Shown: one piece after another, positions 28,861 to 38,600 of the stretch | How positions within the stretch are numbered: the stretch's first letter is position 1 | How the letters are laid out: every line of letters starts with the position of its first letter | NCBI RefSeq assembly: GCF_050268245.1 | Contig: NZ_JBNNGK010000003.1 | Coordinates: forward strand, 324,534 to 388,533 | Direction: 5' to 3' | DNA length: 64,000 nt | DNA from: JBNNGK01 sp050268245 | GTDB taxonomy: Bacteria > Pseudomonadota > Gammaproteobacteria > Enterobacterales > Enterobacteriaceae | Program-made: the position numbers and the translations under genes | The notes under the pieces: generated by a model | Told to the model about the DNA's origin: nothing | The model's database searches: none | What the model saw: only the letters and a program-made list of their open reading frames with translations

Positions 28861-31800
28861 GTGACGAAGCAAAATAACGACAGTGAAAACGCCTCAATAT
28901 TAAATAATATACATGATAAGGAAATAGTGGAAAGCCTGAGCCTGGATGAGAAAAAAGACGCTGTCGCGATTATCGGTATAGGCGGGTTCTTCCCAGGCGC
29001 CGACTCTATCGAAGAATTTTGCCTCAAGTTGGATATGCAAGCGTCGCTGTTTTCACCGGTGCCTGACAATCATTTTCCCGGGCCGGAAATGCGCGACAGA
29101 TATGGCGCGTTTTTGCACGATATATCCGGCTTTGATCCTGACATATTCAATATCGGCCCGATGGAGGCCGAGTACATGGATCCCAGGACGCGTTTACTCT
29201 TGATGTCGGTGTGGCATACCCTGGAGGACGCCTGTTATTTGCCGCAGCAGCTACGCGACGCCAACGTCGATGTTTATATTGCCTCGGAAGGCGCCGCTTA
29301 TACGCCGTTTCTCGCTAAGGCTGAGCTTACGAGCTATTCCATATTGGGCATGATGTCCTGGTCTTTACCGAATTACCTCTCGCACGCTTTTCGTTTCAAC
29401 GGCAAAAGCCTGTATATCGATACGGCCTGTTCCGGCGCCAGCGTGGCTTTGCATCAGGCCAAGGAAGCGTTGTTGCGCGGAGAGACGGATTATGCGCTGG
29501 TCGGCGCCGCTAACCTGTTATTCGGCGATGCGCTGGCCGGATCGTATTTGGGTCAGGAATCGCTGGGTATTCTCGGAGGCGAGGCGAGTTGTTTCCCTTT
29601 TCAGTCCGATGCCAAAGGCTTTCTGCCCGCCGAAGCGACGGTCACCGTGTTGCTCAAGCGGTTATCCCAGGCTATCGACGATCGGGATAACATCCATGGG
29701 GTTATTTTAGGCTCCGCCGTCAACCATACCGGAGGCTACGGCAGCCTCACGATGCCTTCGGCCGAATCACAGGCGAAGGTCATTGTCAGCGCCTATCGTC
29801 AAGCCGGTATCGATGTGGATACCCTGGGCTATATTGAAGCTCATGGCGCCTCATCGCTGCTGTCCGATGCCGAAGAAATCAAAGGATTCAAGCGTGCGGA
29901 TGCGCAATTAGCAACGCGCCTGGCGCCCTCTACGGGCACGCCCTGCAAAATCAGCACGCTTAAACCGAATATGGGGCACGCCAATTCGGCTTCCGGCCTG
30001 GTATCGCTGGTCCGTGTGCTGCACGCGTTTAAAACGAGGAAAAAACCGGGGATCAAGGATTTCACCGGCTGCAGTGAAAAAATCAAGCTCGAAGGTTCAC
30101 GTTTTTACCTCAATGAGGCGACGGAAGAGTGGCCGCCGTTGGTAGATGCCGATGGCCGGGAGATCGCACGCCGGGCCGCGATTAACAACTTTGGCGCGGG
30201 TGGAGTTAACGCCCATTTGCTGCTGGAAGCGTTCTCCGGTTACGACGATCGCCGCGAGAGCGCCGGTGATGACGCGCATTCGCAGGAAAAGGGGTACTTT
30301 CTGGCGCTGTCGGCGCTGCATGAATGGCAGTGGATTCGCTATGCTGAATCTCTCCTGGCCTTTTTGCAGCGGTCTCCCGACGTCCCTCCGGGCGCGCTGG
30401 AATATTTTTATCTGACCGCACGCAATAAGTTTGAGCACCGGGTGGTCTTTCGTTATACCGACATTGAAAATTTGCAAGAGAAGCTGACCCAGTTTATCGC
30501 CGCCAAAGGGCAGAAAGCTTACTACCTGAAAAGCGGGGTGCGCGATGAGAATAAGGCGCTCGACATATTTAACCGCCATCACCGGCTATCGGACTTGCTG
30601 ACGACGCTGGATTGGGAAAATGACAAACGCTTTCTTATCGATCTGTGGGTTCAGGACGTCGACTTCCCGCTGCATCAGACCCTTGGCGCATCGACGTTTA
30701 ACAAGCTGTCGCTGCCGCGTTACCCTTTTAACCTTGAACATTACTGGAGCGCGGCGGTGTCGCCGTCAGCGCCGCACGGCGGTCGGGGGCATCGGGACAT
30801 ACATCCGTTAGTGCAGCAAAATACGTCGGATTTTTATACTCAGCGCTACAGCAGTTTCTATACCGGCGATGAGTTTTTTCTGGCTGATCATCTGGTTAAA
30901 GGCCAGAAAGTGCTGCCTGGGGTGGCCTACCTGGAGTTGGCGCGGGCGGCGCTGGCCGATGCCTTGGGCCAGCCGGCAGCGATCAGGCTGGAAAATATCA
31001 GTTGGATACGGCCAATGCGCGTAGAGGCGCCGGGGTTGCACGTTGCTGTCGAACTGCATCCTGAAGGCGATGCGCGCTTCGGCTTTGAGATATACAGCAC
31101 CGGCGCTTCTGCCGCGGGGAGCGAAAGAGTCACGCATTGCCGCGGGCAGGCCGGGATAGCGCCTGCCGGGGAGCCGGCACCACCTGCAATCGACGTGCGC
31201 GCTCTGCAGCGCCAATGCGCCGTCAGGCATCTGGACAGCCAGGCATGTTATGCCGCTTACAGCGCAATGGGCATTCTTCACGGCCCGGCCTATCAGGGCG
31301 TGATCTCAATAGATGAGGGCGCTACGCAGGCTATTGCCCGTATCGAATTGCCCGCCTGTGTGGCCAAGAGCCACAGTCAACTCTTTTTACACCCCAGCCT
31401 GATGGATTCGGCATTACAAATGGCCGCCGGTTTGCTGGTTGACGCTGAAAACCCTGAATTCGCATTGCCGTTTGCATTGGAACATTTGGACATGTTCCCG
31501 CGAGAGGGGGCCAGCGCGTTGCCCGAGTGCCTGTGGGTCTGGGCGCGGTATAAAACCGGGTCTGCTAAAACCGACAAAGTCAAAAAAATGGATTACGACC
31601 TGTGCGACGAAGCCGGCCATGTTTGGGTCAGGCTCGGCGGCTTTTCTTCCAGAGAGGTGGACAATGCGCCGCCGGCCGCTGGCCGTACGGAGACGCCAAC
31701 CGAGACACGACCTTCTGACATGCGCGTCGCGGCGGAAAGCGCCGAGAACAAAGAATTGCAAGACAAGCTGCTCCCCTTGATGCAGCAGTCACTGGCCAGG

Positions 31801-34800
31801 TTGCGGAAGCTGGAAGCGGGGCGAATCGATCCCCATGCCGAACTGTCTCAGTTTGGTCTGGATTCTATTCAGCTTACGGAGTTTACCAACCTGTTGAATC
31901 GCCAATACTCGCTGACGTTGACGCCAACGGTATTCTTCGAATATTCCACCCTGGGGGAGTTTGTGGCTTATCTGGCGCAAGCCCATCCGGCCGCATTCTC
32001 GACGCTGCTTACCGCACATGAGCCGCTCGCGCAGCCCGCCGCAGGCGCTGAGCAAGAAAACGGGGGGCAATCACGCGAATCGAGGCACCATGACGAGACA
32101 GCGCACGCCCCTCGGACGTTGCCTCGACAAGGGGCGGTCTATCCCTCGGCGCCCATCGCGCCGGCAAACGAGCCGATAGCCATTGTCGGCATGACGGGCC
32201 GTTTCCCGATGGCGCGGGATCTGGACGCCTTTTGGGACAACCTAGTGAACGGCAAAGATTGCATCAGCGAGATTCCTGAGCAACGCTGGGACTGGCGGGC
32301 ACTGTATGGCGATCCCCTGCGTGAAGTGAATAAATGCCAGGTTAAATGGGGTGGATTCATTGATGGTATCGATGAGTTTGATCCTCTGTTTTTCGGCATT
32401 TCGCCGAAAGAAGCCGAGCTGATGGACCCTCAACAACGCTTATTGATGACTTACATATGGAACGTCATTGAAGATGCGGGCTACAGCGCCGGCGAAATCT
32501 CCGGTACCGACACCGGAATTTTCGTGGGAACCGGCATGAGCGGGTACGGCAGCCTCATCTCAGAGGCCAGGCTCCCCATCGAAGGGTATTCGCTGACCGG
32601 CATTGTCCCCTCCGTTGGACCTAACCGAATGAGTTTCTTCCTGAATATTCACGGCCCCAGTGAGCCTGTGGAAACCGCGTGCTCTTCTTCGTTGATCGCC
32701 ATTCATCGCGCCGTTCAGGCTATCAACGCCGGCGAATGTGAACAGGCCATTGTCGGCGGTGTGAATACGCTGGTAACCCCAGATGGGTATATCAGTTTCA
32801 GCAAGGCCGGCATGCTGTGCCAGGACGGCCGCTGCAAAACCTTCTCCAGCGCGGCTAACGGTTATGTGCGAGGAGAAGGCGTCGGTATGCTTTTCCTGCG
32901 CAAACTCAGCGTGGCGGAAGCGTCGGGCGATCATATCTATGGCTTGATTCGTTCCAGCGCGGAAAATCACGGCGGCCGGGCCAATTCATTAACGGCGCCC
33001 AATCCGAAAGCGCAAGCGGCCTTGCTGAAGCGGGCTTACGCCAAAGCCGGGATCGATCCGCGCAGTATCGGGTACATCGAGGCTCACGGCACAGGAACGC
33101 CGTTGGGCGATCCGATAGAGATCGATGGGCTGAAAAGCGCGTTTCAAGACTTATATCGCAAGACGCCGGCGGCGACCGATCTGCACGACCGGCCTCAACA
33201 CTGCGGTTTGGGCTCGGTAAAGACCAATATCGGCCATTTGGAAATGGCGGCCGGCATTGCCGGCGTGATCAAAGTGTTATTGCAGCTGCAACACAAGACG
33301 CTGGTGAAGAGTTTACATTCCGAACAACTCAATTCTTATATCCAACTGGATAACTCGCCCTTTTATGTCGTGCGAGAGAATCAGCCTTGGCTTGCCCCTC
33401 AGGATCCCCAGGGGCAGGCGCAACCTCGCCGGGCCGGCGTCAGCTCTTTCGGTTTTGGCGGCGCCAATGCGCATATCGTGCTGGAGGAATACACCGGCGG
33501 AATAACGGCAACGGACGAGCGGGGCAAAGAACCTGCGGAACTCGCCATGGTGATCCTCTCGGCAAAGAACGCTGAGCGCCTGATGGCGGCGGCGCAGAAT
33601 CTGCTCTCCCGGATCACGGCTGAGAACAAGGCGCGGCCGCCGTTGGATGAACTCGCTTATACATTGCAGGTCGGGCGGGATGCGATGGATCAACGGTTGG
33701 GGATCCTGGTCTCATCCCTTGACGAACTGGCTGAGAAACTAAGCCAGTTCCTGGCGGGGGAAGAGGCTATCGATGGCCTGTATCGCGGTAATGTCCGACA
33801 GAATAAAGACATGCTGGCCATGTTCGTCACGGACGAAGACATGACGGCTACCCTCGATCTTTGGTTCCGTAAGCGTAAGCACGCAAAAATCCTGGCGTTG
33901 TGGGTGAAGGGGATGGACGTTGACTGGTATCGGTTATACCCGCAGCAGCGGCCAAAACGCATCAGCCTGCCGACTTATCCGTTCGCGACCGAACAATACT
34001 GGATCAACGATGTCCGCCACGCGGCGTTGAGCGTCTGCGCCGCGCAAACGCCAGACGCCGTGCCCGACGATCTCGCCGCGAGCGCAGCGCAGAACCCGGA
34101 TCGGGCGCAGACGCAGCCAGACGATGACTTCAGCCATGTCGTGCTCTGGGAAACGGATGACACCCCCCAGGAGAGCATCACAGCCTCACCAATGACGGGA
34201 ACGGTGTTGATTGTCGCGGCGGAGCAGGATATGGCGCTGGAAACTGCGCTGATCGCCAAACTGAGCGGCCAAACTTCGCGCCTGGTGCGTTTCTCCTTGA
34301 GCGACGCGGCGACGCGTGAAACGCGGCAGACCGACCCCGATCGCTGGACGTGCGACATCCGGGATGAAAACGCACTCGGCCATTGCCTGGATAACGTCGG
34401 CGGCATACAGCATGTCTTTTTCATTGCCGACGGCGCGGATAGCCAACCATCGGCAGATGCGGCAACGCTCACGGCCAGTTTGCAGCGTAACGAGTTGCAG
34501 CTGCTGCGTTTGGCAAAATCGCTGCAACAGCGGCTGGCGAAAGAAGATGCAGTAGATTTTACCGTGATTACCCAAGACAACCATGCGTTGTCAGCCGATG
34601 AGATCCGTTACCATGGCGCCGGGATTACCGGCCTGGCTTATTCCATCGCTCAGGGAGATCACCGTTTCAGGGTCAGGAATTTGGACGTTTCCCTGCGAGA
34701 CGTGCAATCGCCCGCGCGACGAGAAAAATTGCTGCAGCAGATCATCAACGAAGCGCCCAGTGAGCGAGGCGAACAAATTCGCCTGTTTTCCGACCGGCGC

Positions 34801-35658
34801 TACCGACAAACCTTCTTCCGTCTCGATCCTCGCAGTTACAGCGACGAGAACGCCATCAAACATGGCGGCGTCTATCTGATTCTGGGCGGCAGCGGAACGG
34901 TGGGTAGTGTCATCACCCGACAACTCTTGCAACATTACCAGGCGAAAGTGATTTGGTTAGGTCGTCAGCCTGATTCCAGCCCTGCGTTGCAAAGCCGGTT
35001 GGACGCATTGGCAAGCGTGGGCGAGCGGCCTGAATATTTCCAGGCCGATGCGACGGACCTGGCCTCTTTGCAGTCGGCCCTGGCGCAAATCAAGCGGAAA
35101 TACCCCCGCATCGACGGTGCGATATTCGCCGGCCTGGTTTTTGACGCCGAGAATGCCATTAGCCAGACCACGGAACAGGCTTTCTGGCAAATACTGCAGG
35201 TCAAAGCGTCAGGCAGCCTCAATTTCTACCGGGCGCTCCAGCAGGAATCGTTGGATTTCCTGGTCTATTTCTCTTCCTGTCAGGCCTTCTCGTTTTCCGG
35301 CGCCGCGACGCTGTCGGCCTATGCCGCCGGGATTACGTTCTCTGACACGCTGGTACGCACCCTGCAGGCTCAGGCCGGGTATCCGGTGGGAATTATCAAT
35401 TGGGGATTCTGGCAAGCCTCACTGGCCGGTTTGCCGGCCAGCCAAAGCATTTTCGCATTAAGTGATGCGGAGGGTTTCACCTGTTTTGAGCGTTTTGTCA
35501 CGCTGCTGCAGCAAAAGCGCCAGGGTCAGTTCGTCTGCCTGAATGCCTCTGCGCCGGTACAGCAACTGATGAATCTGCATCCGCATGAGTCCGTGCTGGT
35601 CAGCCATCAACGACAACCTTCACCCGACACTTTTAATCAGGGGCTGATCAATGCCTAA
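28861..35658 (+). CDS. oocR: Trans-AT PKS (KS-DH-ACP-KS-KR), module continues in next protein
   Basis: The GTG at 28861 is preferred (2,265 aa) because GGAG at 28851-28854 lies 6 nt upstream. A TTG at 28849 would overlap that RBS. The 123 nt gap after oocQ is the longest between oocM and oocS and could hold an internal promoter, though I see no convincing boxes. Domains: KS at 35-460 (Cys190 in DTACSGA, His328 in EAHGASS, so triad kept despite the altered HGTGT); DH at 648-934 (His677, Asp849); ACP Ser1002; KS at 1105-1544 (Cys1274); linker with PTYPF near 1703; and a KR-like domain at about 1790-2215. The KR has GGSGTVG as its Rossmann loop and lacks the Asn after the Tyr, so it is unusual. 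There is no ACP after it. The methyltransferase and tandem ACPs that complete the module open OocS. The stop overlaps oocS by 8 nt. Confidence 0.88.
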   Translation: MTKQNNDSENASILNNIHDKEIVESLSLDEKKDAVAIIGIGGFFPGADSIEEFCLKLDMQASLFSPVPDNHFPGPEMRDRYGAFLHDISGFDPDIFNIGPMEAEYMDPRTRLLLMSVWHTLEDACYLPQQLRDANVDVYIASEGAAYTPFLAKAELTSYSILGMMSWSLPNYLSHAFRFNGKSLYIDTACSGASVALHQAKEALLRGETDYALVGAANLLFGDALAGSYLGQESLGILGGEASCFPFQSDAKGFLPAEATVTVLLKRLSQAIDDRDNIHGVILGSAVNHTGGYGSLTMPSAESQAKVIVSAYRQAGIDVDTLGYIEAHGASSLLSDAEEIKGFKRADAQLATRLAPSTGTPCKISTLKPNMGHANSASGLVSLVRVLHAFKTRKKPGIKDFTGCSEKIKLEGSRFYLNEATEEWPPLVDADGREIARRAAINNFGAGGVNAHLLLEAFSGYDDRRESAGDDAHSQEKGYFLALSALHEWQWIRYAESLLAFLQRSPDVPPGALEYFYLTARNKFEHRVVFRYTDIENLQEKLTQFIAAKGQKAYYLKSGVRDENKALDIFNRHHRLSDLLTTLDWENDKRFLIDLWVQDVDFPLHQTLGASTFNKLSLPRYPFNLEHYWSAAVSPSAPHGGRGHRDIHPLVQQNTSDFYTQRYSSFYTGDEFFLADHLVKGQKVLPGVAYLELARAALADALGQPAAIRLENISWIRPMRVEAPGLHVAVELHPEGDARFGFEIYSTGASAAGSERVTHCRGQAGIAPAGEPAPPAIDVRALQRQCAVRHLDSQACYAAYSAMGILHGPAYQGVISIDEGATQAIARIELPACVAKSHSQLFLHPSLMDSALQMAAGLLVDAENPEFALPFALEHLDMFPREGASALPECLWVWARYKTGSAKTDKVKKMDYDLCDEAGHVWVRLGGFSSREVDNAPPAAGRTETPTETRPSDMRVAAESAENKELQDKLLPLMQQSLARLRKLEAGRIDPHAELSQFGLDSIQLTEFTNLLNRQYSLTLTPTVFFEYSTLGEFVAYLAQAHPAAFSTLLTAHEPLAQPAAGAEQENGGQSRESRHHDETAHAPRTLPRQGAVYPSAPIAPANEPIAIVGMTGRFPMARDLDAFWDNLVNGKDCISEIPEQRWDWRALYGDPLREVNKCQVKWGGFIDGIDEFDPLFFGISPKEAELMDPQQRLLMTYIWNVIEDAGYSAGEISGTDTGIFVGTGMSGYGSLISEARLPIEGYSLTGIVPSVGPNRMSFFLNIHGPSEPVETACSSSLIAIHRAVQAINAGECEQAIVGGVNTLVTPDGYISFSKAGMLCQDGRCKTFSSAANGYVRGEGVGMLFLRKLSVAEASGDHIYGLIRSSAENHGGRANSLTAPNPKAQAALLKRAYAKAGIDPRSIGYIEAHGTGTPLGDPIEIDGLKSAFQDLYRKTPAATDLHDRPQHCGLGSVKTNIGHLEMAAGIAGVIKVLLQLQHKTLVKSLHSEQLNSYIQLDNSPFYVVRENQPWLAPQDPQGQAQPRRAGVSSFGFGGANAHIVLEEYTGGITATDERGKEPAELAMVILSAKNAERLMAAAQNLLSRITAENKARPPLDELAYTLQVGRDAMDQRLGILVSSLDELAEKLSQFLAGEEAIDGLYRGNVRQNKDMLAMFVTDEDMTATLDLWFRKRKHAKILALWVKGMDVDWYRLYPQQRPKRISLPTYPFATEQYWINDVRHAALSVCAAQTPDAVPDDLAASAAQNPDRAQTQPDDDFSHVVLWETDDTPQESITASPMTGTVLIVAAEQDMALETALIAKLSGQTSRLVRFSLSDAATRETRQTDPDRWTCDIRDENALGHCLDNVGGIQHVFFIADGADSQPSADAATLTASLQRNELQLLRLAKSLQQRLAKEDAVDFTVITQDNHALSADEIRYHGAGITGLAYSIAQGDHRFRVRNLDVSLRDVQSPARREKLLQQIINEAPSERGEQIRLFSDRRYRQTFFRLDPRSYSDENAIKHGGVYLILGGSGTVGSVITRQLLQHYQAKVIWLGRQPDSSPALQSRLDALASVGERPEYFQADATDLASLQSALAQIKRKYPRIDGAIFAGLVFDAENAISQTTEQAFWQILQVKASGSLNFYRALQQESLDFLVYFSSCQAFSFSGAATLSAYAAGITFSDTLVRTLQAQAGYPVGIINWGFWQASLAGLPASQSIFALSDAEGFTCFERFVTLLQQKRQGQFVCLNASAPVQQLMNLHPHESVLVSHQRQPSPDTFNQGLINA

Positions 35659-38600
35659 GATCGCTGACAATCAATGGGACACAGAGACTGACGTGTTGTT
35701 GCAGTCCCATCATCCTCACGCCATTAATGCCTGGCTGGCTCAACTTCTGTATCTACAGCTCGATCGGCTTGGCGTTTTCTCAGCCTCGGTGCATCAGGAT
35801 GATTTTACTGAACACGCCGATCGTTGGGGCCTTGACCCTCAGTTCCAGCTCTGGTGGCGCGAGTCGATCAGGCTGTTGCTTGCAGCCGAATTGATCGCCT
35901 GGCGAGACGGCGTCCTGGTTTGCCGCGGACCGAGTTCGGAACACGCGGAAGCGGTATGGCGGGCGTGGGATGATTTTCGCGACGGCCATCGTCATGACTC
36001 TGCACGCATGACCCAAATGAATCTGGTTGATGCCTGTTTGCGTAATCTGCCACAGATCCTGACCGGCGGGCTGCCGGCGACGGAAGTGCTATTCCCCAAT
36101 GCGTCGATGGAAAAAGTCGAAGGGATTTATAAGGATAATCCGGTTTCAGATTTGTTTAATCGGGTATTGACGAAAACCGTCAGCGACTATGTGAGCGGCG
36201 TGTTGCGCCTGGAACGCGAAGCGCAATTGAATCTGGTCGAGATCGGCGCCGGCACCGGTGGCACAACGGCCATGGTGTTACCGGCGCTGATGACGCACCA
36301 ACGCAATATTCAACAATATTTGTATACGGATCTCTCGCAAGCCTTTTTGATGCATGCCCGGCGTTGTTATGGACCCACTTGCCCGTTTCTTGATTATGCA
36401 TTGTGGGATATTGAGCAACCCCTGGCGACGCAGCCGATCCCTCCTGCGTCTTTTGATGTGGCGATCGCGACCAATGTTCTCCACGCCACCAAGGATATCC
36501 GGAGCACGCTGCGCCATTGCAAAGCCGCCTTGCGCAATGGCGGCATGGTGATCATCAATGAACTGAGCGATAAATCCGTGTTTACGCATTTGACGTTCGG
36601 GCTACTCAAAGGCTGGTGGTTACATCAGGACACCGCGTTGCGCATTGAAGGCAGCCCGGCGATAGCGCCTGATACCTGGCGAGAAATTCTGGAAGAAGAG
36701 GGGTTTCATTCGGTTGAGTTTCCGGCGCAGAAAGCGCATGCGTTGGGACAAACCATTATTGTTGCCTTCAGCAACGGCGTCATTCGACAGCAAGCGCCGC
36801 TGTCGAAGAAAAGAAATCAGCCTGCAAAACAACAGGCGACCCCGCGTCCCGCCGCACCGGCTTCGGCGCCCGAGGCCGGCCTAACCGAAGAGCGCATGGT
36901 GGCGCACATCAGCGAGGTGATCCTGTCTGCTCTGGCGCAAGCGGTGAACCTTTCTCCTGAGCAGATCGATGCCGAAACCGCCTTCTCCGAATACGGTATT
37001 GACTCCATTCTGACGGTTAATTTCACCAATAAAATTAACGAATTAATTGGCGTCCGCCTGAACCCGGCCGCGCTTTACGATTACCGTTCTGTCGCCTCGT
37101 TGAGCGGCCATATCCACCGCAGCGCCAGTGAGGCAGTGCGCGCCTCGCTGGCCGCCTCCAGCGCCCACGAGGGCGGCGAGGCGGTTCCGGCGCATACGGA
37201 CAAGAAAGGGCCGGCCGCCGCACGCAGTACGCACGATGAAAACAAACTGAAATATATTACGGACAGCGTGATTGACGTGCTGGCAAAGACGGTCAACCTG
37301 CAGCCCGAGCGTATCGATGAGCAGACGGCATTGTCGGATTTTGGTATTGATTCGATTCTCAGCGTTAACTTTATCAATCAGATCAATCAATCACTGGGGA
37401 TCGCGCTAAACCCGGCGGTGCTCTATGACTATGCGACGATAGAAGCCTTAAGCGCGCATATCTGCCGGACTTATCCCGAGCTGCACGTTATTGCTGAACC
37501 TCTCGCCGCGCCGCAACCGCAACCCCCTTCAGACCGGCGCCGAGAGCCGGTGCCGCCGATCGCCGCACCAGAGGCGAAAGCCTCCGGGCAGCGGCACGTC
37601 GAATCTGATGCCATCGCGGTGATCGGCATGGCGGGGCAGTTCCCCGGCGCCGAAGATATCCAGGGTTTCTGGGACAATCTTGCGGCAGATAATGCCGGGA
37701 TTGAAGCCTTGCCTCACCATTATTTGGATCCCGCGAGATATTCTGCCGATACGGACAAAGACGCGGCCATCCGAGACGGAAAAACCTATTGCAAGTGGGG
37801 CGGTATCGTTAAAGACCGGGACTGTTTCGATGCCGGGTTTTTCCGCATTTCCGAGCAGGATGCCCTGTCGATGAGCCCTCACCAGCGCCTGGTGCTGCAG
37901 GAAAGCTGGAAGGCGCTGGAAGATGCCGGCTATAACCCCAAAGCGCTGTCCGGCGCCAACGCGGGCGTGTTTATTGGCGCGGAGCCCGCCAATTACCAGC
38001 AGGGTTCTTTTGTTGGATCGTCCGAGGCGATCATCGCGTCACGCGTCTCCTATTTTCTGGATCTGAAGGGCCCGGCACTGGTGGTAAATACCGGCTGTTC
38101 ATCTTCAGCCGTGGCGATACACCTGGCGTGTGAAAGCCTGCGTCGCCGGGAGACGGAGCTTGCACTGGCCGGCGGCGTCTTTACGGCGCTGGATGCCGAC
38201 GCGCTGGCGAGTCTGTCCGGTATTGGACTGTTGTCCCACAAGGCGGTATGCCCCATTTTTGACCAGGAAGCTGACGGTATGCTGCTGTCGGAAGGGATTG
38301 GGCTGGTCGTGCTGAAAAGGCTGGAGCAAGCCATTGCGGACGGCGATCCCATCCACGCCGTCATCCGCGCCTCGGGGATCAATCAGGATGGCGCCAGCAA
38401 CGGCATCACGGCACCGAGCGGAACCGCGCAGCAACAATTACTGGAACAGGTCTATCATAAGTATCGCATTAACCCCGAAGAGCTCAGCTACCTTGAAGCT
38501 CATGCCACCGGCGGAAAATTGGGCGATACCATTGAGGTTAATGCGCTGGTGCGCGCGTTTAAAGCGCTGACCGCAAAGCAGCATTTCTGCGCCCTGGGCA

